The translations under genes were made by a program, and so were the position numbers. From the NCBI RefSeq assembly GCF_013009075.1, contig NZ_CP053108.1, forward strand, positions 124,001 through 188,000: 64,000 nucleotides of DNA. The letters are read 5' to 3'. Each line of letters starts with the position of its first letter. Within the stretch, counting starts at the first letter, position 1. This document shows positions 60,581-64,000 of this stretch, in pieces. The DNA is from Halomonas sp. TA22. GTDB taxonomy: Bacteria > Pseudomonadota > Gammaproteobacteria > Pseudomonadales > Halomonadaceae. The notes beneath the pieces are model-generated. The model searched no databases, was not told the origin of the DNA, and saw nothing but the letters and a program-made list of their open reading frames with translations.

Positions 60581-61588
60581 ATGAAGGTAGTCACACTGCG
60601 TAGCCCGGGCGGGCTTGATCATCTCGAGCTGAGCGAGCGTGACGCGCCGGCCAATCCGGGGCCGGGCGAGATCCTGGTGCGAGTTCAGGCAAGCTCGCTC
60701 AACTTCCATGACTACGGGGTGGTGTCCGGGGCGATGCCCACCGAGGACGGGCGGATCCCGATGTCGGACGGGGCCGGCGTGGTCGAGGCGGTGGGCGAGG
60801 GTGTCGAGGAGTTCACGGTGGGCGATGCCGTGGTCTCCTGTTTCTTCCCTACCTGGCAGACAGGCCCAGCCATGGTCGGCGACTTCTCTACCGTGCCCGG
60901 CGATGGCGTGGATGGCTATGCACGCGAGTACGTGGTACGCCCGGCGAGCTGGTTCACCCACTCGCCCAAGGGGTACAGCCATGCCGAGGCGGCAACCTTG
61001 ACCACGGCGGGGCTGACCGCCTGGCGGGCCCTGGTGGTCGATGGTGGTCTCAAGGCCGGCGATACGGTGCTGGTGCTTGGCACCGGTGGGGTGTCGATCT
61101 TCGCGCTGCAGATCGCCAGGATGATGGGGGCGAGGGTCATCGCCACCTCGTCGTCGGATGAGAAGATCGAGCGACTCAAGGCGCTGGGGGCGGACCACAC
61201 CATCAACTACAAGGCGGAGCCCGAGTGGGGCAAGCGCGTCAAGGCTCTGACCGATGGGCATGGCGTCGATCACGTGATCGAGGTGGGAGGGCCTGGCACC
61301 TTGCCGCAATCGATCGACGCGGTGCGAATCGGCGGACATATCTCGCTGATCGGCGTGCTCACCGGGCGTGGCGGCGAAGTGCCAACCGTCAAGTTGATGG
61401 CCAAGCAGGCCAGGTTGCAGGGGCTGATCGTCGGCAGCCGTCGGCAGCAGCAGGAGTTAGTGCGGGCACTGGAGACAAGCGACCTGCACCCGGTCATCGA
61501 CCGCCGATTCTCGCTGGAGGAGATTGCCGATGCCTTCCGCCATCAGGAGGCGGGGCGTCACTTCGGCAAGATCTGTCTTGAGTTCTAG
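60581..61588 (+). CDS. Zinc-independent MDR-family alcohol dehydrogenase/quinone reductase
   Basis: 335 residues of the medium-chain dehydrogenase superfamily. GroES-like N-terminal domain (LVRVQASSLNFHDYGVVSG; MSDGAGVVEAVGEGV) and a Rossmann domain with VLVLGTGGVSIFALQIARM. Structural-zinc cysteines are missing, so it is of the quinone-oxidoreductase or zinc-free type. An AAGGAG site precedes the ATG. Convergent with the AraC regulator gene. Confidence 0.87.
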   Translation: MKVVTLRSPGGLDHLELSERDAPANPGPGEILVRVQASSLNFHDYGVVSGAMPTEDGRIPMSDGAGVVEAVGEGVEEFTVGDAVVSCFFPTWQTGPAMVGDFSTVPGDGVDGYAREYVVRPASWFTHSPKGYSHAEAATLTTAGLTAWRALVVDGGLKAGDTVLVLGTGGVSIFALQIARMMGARVIATSSSDEKIERLKALGADHTINYKAEPEWGKRVKALTDGHGVDHVIEVGGPGTLPQSIDAVRIGGHISLIGVLTGRGGEVPTVKLMAKQARLQGLIVGSRRQQQELVRALETSDLHPVIDRRFSLEEIADAFRHQEAGRHFGKICLEF

Positions 61589-61591
61589 GGT

Positions 61592-62500
61592 TTAGCCGGT
61601 GCGCTCGGCAGTGGGTGCGAGGCCGAAATAGCGCTTGTAGTCGCGGCTGAACTGGGAGGCGCTCTGATACCCCACGGCAGTCGCGACGCCCGAGACATTG
61701 AGCGTCTGCCGGTTGAGCAGCAGACGCGCTCTGAGCAGGCGCAGCCGTTTCAGGTACTGCATCGGGGCCTGTTGCGTGGTGCGCTTGAAATGGTGATGAA
61801 AGTGCGAAGCGCTCATGTTGACCTGGCTGGCGAGCCGTTCCACCGAGATTGGCTGGGCATAATGCTGGTGCAGGTAGGCGAGCGCATCGGCGATCTGCGC
61901 ATACTTTCCCGAAGTGTGAAGCAGTTGGCACAGTGAGTCGCCCTGGGGGCCGCGCAGCGCCTCGAACAGCACCTCTCGCACACGACCGCTGCCTAACGCC
62001 TCGCACAGCAGCGGATCGTGCAGGCACTCGAGTAGCCTCAGCACGTTATCGCCCATGGATTCGTTCATGGGCACCGCCGCCATCGGCGAGGGGGCCATCA
62101 CCGGGTAACGCTCATCCCTTGCCAGCAACGGTCGGACCAGCTCATCCAGCATGAGCCGATCCAGACTCACTGAGATACCCAGCAACGGCTGTCGTTCGGC
62201 GGCGAAGGTTTCGCACTCGAAGGGCAGCGGCAGCGCCTGGATGAGATAGTTGCCGGGACCATAATGGATGACGCGCTCCTCCAGGTAACCGATCTTGTTG
62301 CCCTGGACGATGATCACCAGGCTCGGATCGTAGATCAGCGGCGTGCGCGGCTGGCTACAGTGCGATGCAATGATCTGCACGCCCGGTAGACGCGTTTCAG
62401 AGTAACCCTCCCGTTTCACCAGCGGTGCTATGAGTGACGCCATGGAGGCGCCATATCGGTCGTGTGCCGCGGCGGCGGCCTTAGGGTCGATCAGGGACAT
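61592..62500 (-). CDS. AraC-family transcriptional regulator
   Basis: 302 residues: N-terminal cupin-like AraC_N domain of the type GIxxxSxHxxxxP (QIIASHCSQPRTPLIYDPSL) and a C-terminal pair of helix-turn-helix motifs (SVERLASQVNMSASHFHHHF; VSGVATAVGYQSASQFSRDY). Divergent from the YahK-like aldehyde reductase across a 226-bp gap; regulators of this group commonly control such reductases. Confidence 0.9.
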   Translation of the reverse strand: MSLIDPKAAAAAHDRYGASMASLIAPLVKREGYSETRLPGVQIIASHCSQPRTPLIYDPSLVIIVQGNKIGYLEERVIHYGPGNYLIQALPLPFECETFAAERQPLLGISVSLDRLMLDELVRPLLARDERYPVMAPSPMAAVPMNESMGDNVLRLLECLHDPLLCEALGSGRVREVLFEALRGPQGDSLCQLLHTSGKYAQIADALAYLHQHYAQPISVERLASQVNMSASHFHHHFKRTTQQAPMQYLKRLRLLRARLLLNRQTLNVSGVATAVGYQSASQFSRDYKRYFGLAPTAERTG

Positions 62501-62726
62501 CCAGGGTCATCGCTATTCATGAGGTACATGGCCGAATAATAACATTGGGCATAAAATTGCCGATGTTAGGTAATTGCCAAGCACCATCTCATAGCTTTGA
62601 GCAAACATTGTACAGAATCGTGTATGGCCGCGAGGCGTGCATCGCGCCACACTATATTGGCTAATCGCCATGATATTGCCATGCGCGTTAGCGCCTTCGG
62701 CCTGTTTCACTTACAAGGAGACATTC

Positions 62727-63788
62727 ATGCCTGAAGCAAAAGGATATGCTGCCCACTCCGCCACCACACCGCTGGCACCGTTTCGGTTTGAGCGCCGCAC
62801 GCCGCGTCCGGACGATGTCGCCATTGAGATCCTCTATTGCGGGGTCTGCCATAGCGATCTGCATTTCGCCCAGGATGACTGGGGCATGAGCTCCTACCCG
62901 GTGGTGCCTGGCCACGAGATCGTGGGACGTGTCACCTCGGTAGGCGATGAGGTTAGCCAGTATAAGGTGGGTGATATCGTCGGCGTCGGTTGCATGGTCG
63001 ACTCCTGTCGCCACTGTTCGGCGTGCAACGATGGTCTCGAGCAGTACTGTCTGGAGGGCTTCACCATGACCTATGGCAGCCCCGATCGGCATGATGGCAG
63101 CTTGACCCAGGGGGGCTACTCCGATGCGATCGTGGTCAGCGAACGCTTCGTGGTGCGCATGCCCGAGGGGATCGACCTCAAGTCAGCCGCACCGCTGCTG
63201 TGCGCGGGTATCACCACCTACTCGCCACTCAAGCACTTCGGCGTCACCAAGGGCCATAAGATCGGGGTGATCGGTATGGGTGGGCTTGGTCACATGGGCG
63301 TCAAGTTGGCCAAGGCGTTCGGTGCCGAGGTCACGCTGTTTACCCGCTCCGAGAGCAAGGTCGCCGAGGCCAAGCAGCAGGGCGCCGACCACGTGGTAGT
63401 CTCCACTGATGAGTCGCAGATGGCGGCGGTGGAGGCGACGTTCGACTTCATGCTCGACACCATACCGGTGCAGCACGACCTCAACCCATACCTGGCGGCA
63501 CTCAAGCATGATGGCATACATATCCTGGTAGGCCTGCTCGAGCCGATCGATCCCGCTATCAGTGGTGCTGCGCTGATCTTCAAGCGCCGCGTACTGGCCG
63601 GCTCGTTGATCGGTGGCATGCCGGAAACCCAGGAGGTGCTCGATTTCTGCGCCGAGCATGGCATCACCTGTGATGTGGAGATGATCGGTATCGACGAGAT
63701 TAACGAGGCCTATCAGCGCATGATCAAGGGCGATGTGCGTTACCGCTTCGTGATCGACATGGCCTCGCTAAAGGAGAACGCTGCCTAA
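62727..63788 (+). CDS. NAD(P)-dependent zinc alcohol dehydrogenase (YahK/CAD-like)
   Basis: 353 residues. Catalytic zinc ligands in CGVCHSDLH and GHEIVGRV; four structural-zinc cysteines in VDSCRHCSACNDGLEQYC; NADP-site GVIGMGGLGHMGVKLAKAFG. Closest in layout to YahK, a broad aldehyde reductase. ATG 62727 has AAGGAG 7 nt upstream; the longer upstream reading covers the promoter. Probably regulated by the divergent AraC protein. Confidence 0.93.
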   Translation: MPEAKGYAAHSATTPLAPFRFERRTPRPDDVAIEILYCGVCHSDLHFAQDDWGMSSYPVVPGHEIVGRVTSVGDEVSQYKVGDIVGVGCMVDSCRHCSACNDGLEQYCLEGFTMTYGSPDRHDGSLTQGGYSDAIVVSERFVVRMPEGIDLKSAAPLLCAGITTYSPLKHFGVTKGHKIGVIGMGGLGHMGVKLAKAFGAEVTLFTRSESKVAEAKQQGADHVVVSTDESQMAAVEATFDFMLDTIPVQHDLNPYLAALKHDGIHILVGLLEPIDPAISGAALIFKRRVLAGSLIGGMPETQEVLDFCAEHGITCDVEMIGIDEINEAYQRMIKGDVRYRFVIDMASLKENAA

Positions 63789-63833
63789 TCGAGATAAGCT
63801 CATTGACGCTGTATTAAGCACCTAATAGAACGA

Positions 63834-63860
63834 AAAGCCGCACGGTTACCGTGCGGCTTT
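63834..63860. terminator. Bidirectional rho-independent terminator
   Basis: AAAGCCGCACGG (63834-63845), loop TTA, CCGTGCGGCTTT (63849-63860). A 12-bp perfect stem between the YahK-like gene and the converging gene at the right edge. Confidence 0.88.
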
Positions 63861-63915
63861 GTAGGCCTTTGCCACCACTGCTTTGAGTCTTGCTCGCTGC
63901 AGGGGGGCATTACGC

Positions 63916-64000
63916 TCAACGCTTGGCGGGAACGTCGTCCTCGCTGGAGCGTGCCAGGAAAGCCTGAGTCACGGCAGGAAGGTTCTCTTCAAGCCACTGC
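63916..64000 (-). CDS. C terminus of an unidentified protein (5' part outside window)
   Basis: The minus strand is open from the window edge to TGA 63916-63918, giving 28 residues QWLEENLPAVTQAFLARSSE then DDVPAKR. Helical, acidic. Too short to assign a family. Confidence 0.5.
   Translation of the reverse strand, partial: QWLEENLPAVTQAFLARSSEDDVPAKR

Overview
The window comes from the chromosome of a high-GC gammaproteobacterium, most likely a Halomonas-type member of the Halomonadaceae. This rests on gene content and order (mnmC, rnm-yciO, PhoU-like/pit, argA, glrK-qseG-glrR, xseA//guaB-guaA, yejK, dbpA, argP//argO) and on the many salt/envelope stress genes. It is inference; no rRNA or tRNA gene is present. 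Core genes are GC-rich with good Shine-Dalgarno sites. Two accessory stretches (about 20.4-27.1 kb and 33.6-36.2 kb) have mixed base composition and broken genes.

Layout. 1-12 kb: mnmC (running off the left edge), yciI, rnm-yciO, a KefC-type antiporter, a voltage-gated K+ channel, a CYTH phosphatase, a PhoU-like regulator with a Pit phosphate transporter, and argA. 11.4-15.7 kb: a sigma-54-type promoter with candidate enhancer sites, a candidate ~450-nt non-coding RNA with its own terminator, then the glrK-qseG-glrR two-component operon. 15.7-20.4 kb: xseA divergent from guaB-guaA. 20.4-27.2 kb: an accessory island with integron attC-like sites, a J-domain protein, a broken abortive-infection gene, a predicted macrolide-type glycosyltransferase and several small genes. 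27.2-33.6 kb: an amino-acid dehydrogenase, a vapBC toxin-antitoxin module sitting between remnants of hipA and hipB, a LysE exporter, and a GST/VOC pair divergent from a LysR regulator. 33.6-36.2 kb: gene and IS30/IS3-like debris around a low-GC phosphoribosyltransferase-HAD gene. 36.2-43.4 kb: LysR/MdaB, MscS channel, YghU, RlpA-like protein, diguanylate cyclase, then a second candidate sRNA on the minus strand. 43.5-64 kb: detoxification and transport genes, argP//argO, a three-gene membrane-stress operon, yejK, dbpA, RIO kinase, ABC exporter, GFA enzyme and two alcohol dehydrogenases.

The most interesting signal is a pair of candidate small RNA genes 31 kb apart (plus strand ~11681-12133; minus strand ~42960-43159). 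Both have a GG-N10-GC sigma-54-type promoter, upstream TGTC-N10-GACA-like sites of the kind GlrR binds in enterobacteria, a hairpin at the predicted 5' end, AGGA motifs in hairpin loops (as in CsrA/RsmA-binding RNAs), and an identical 29-nt segment just before the terminator. One lies directly upstream of glrK-qseG-glrR, where enterobacteria keep glmY, but neither resembles GlmY/GlmZ. The model is a GlrK/GlrR-controlled paralogous sRNA pair, possibly sponges for CsrA; it is inferred from sequence only.
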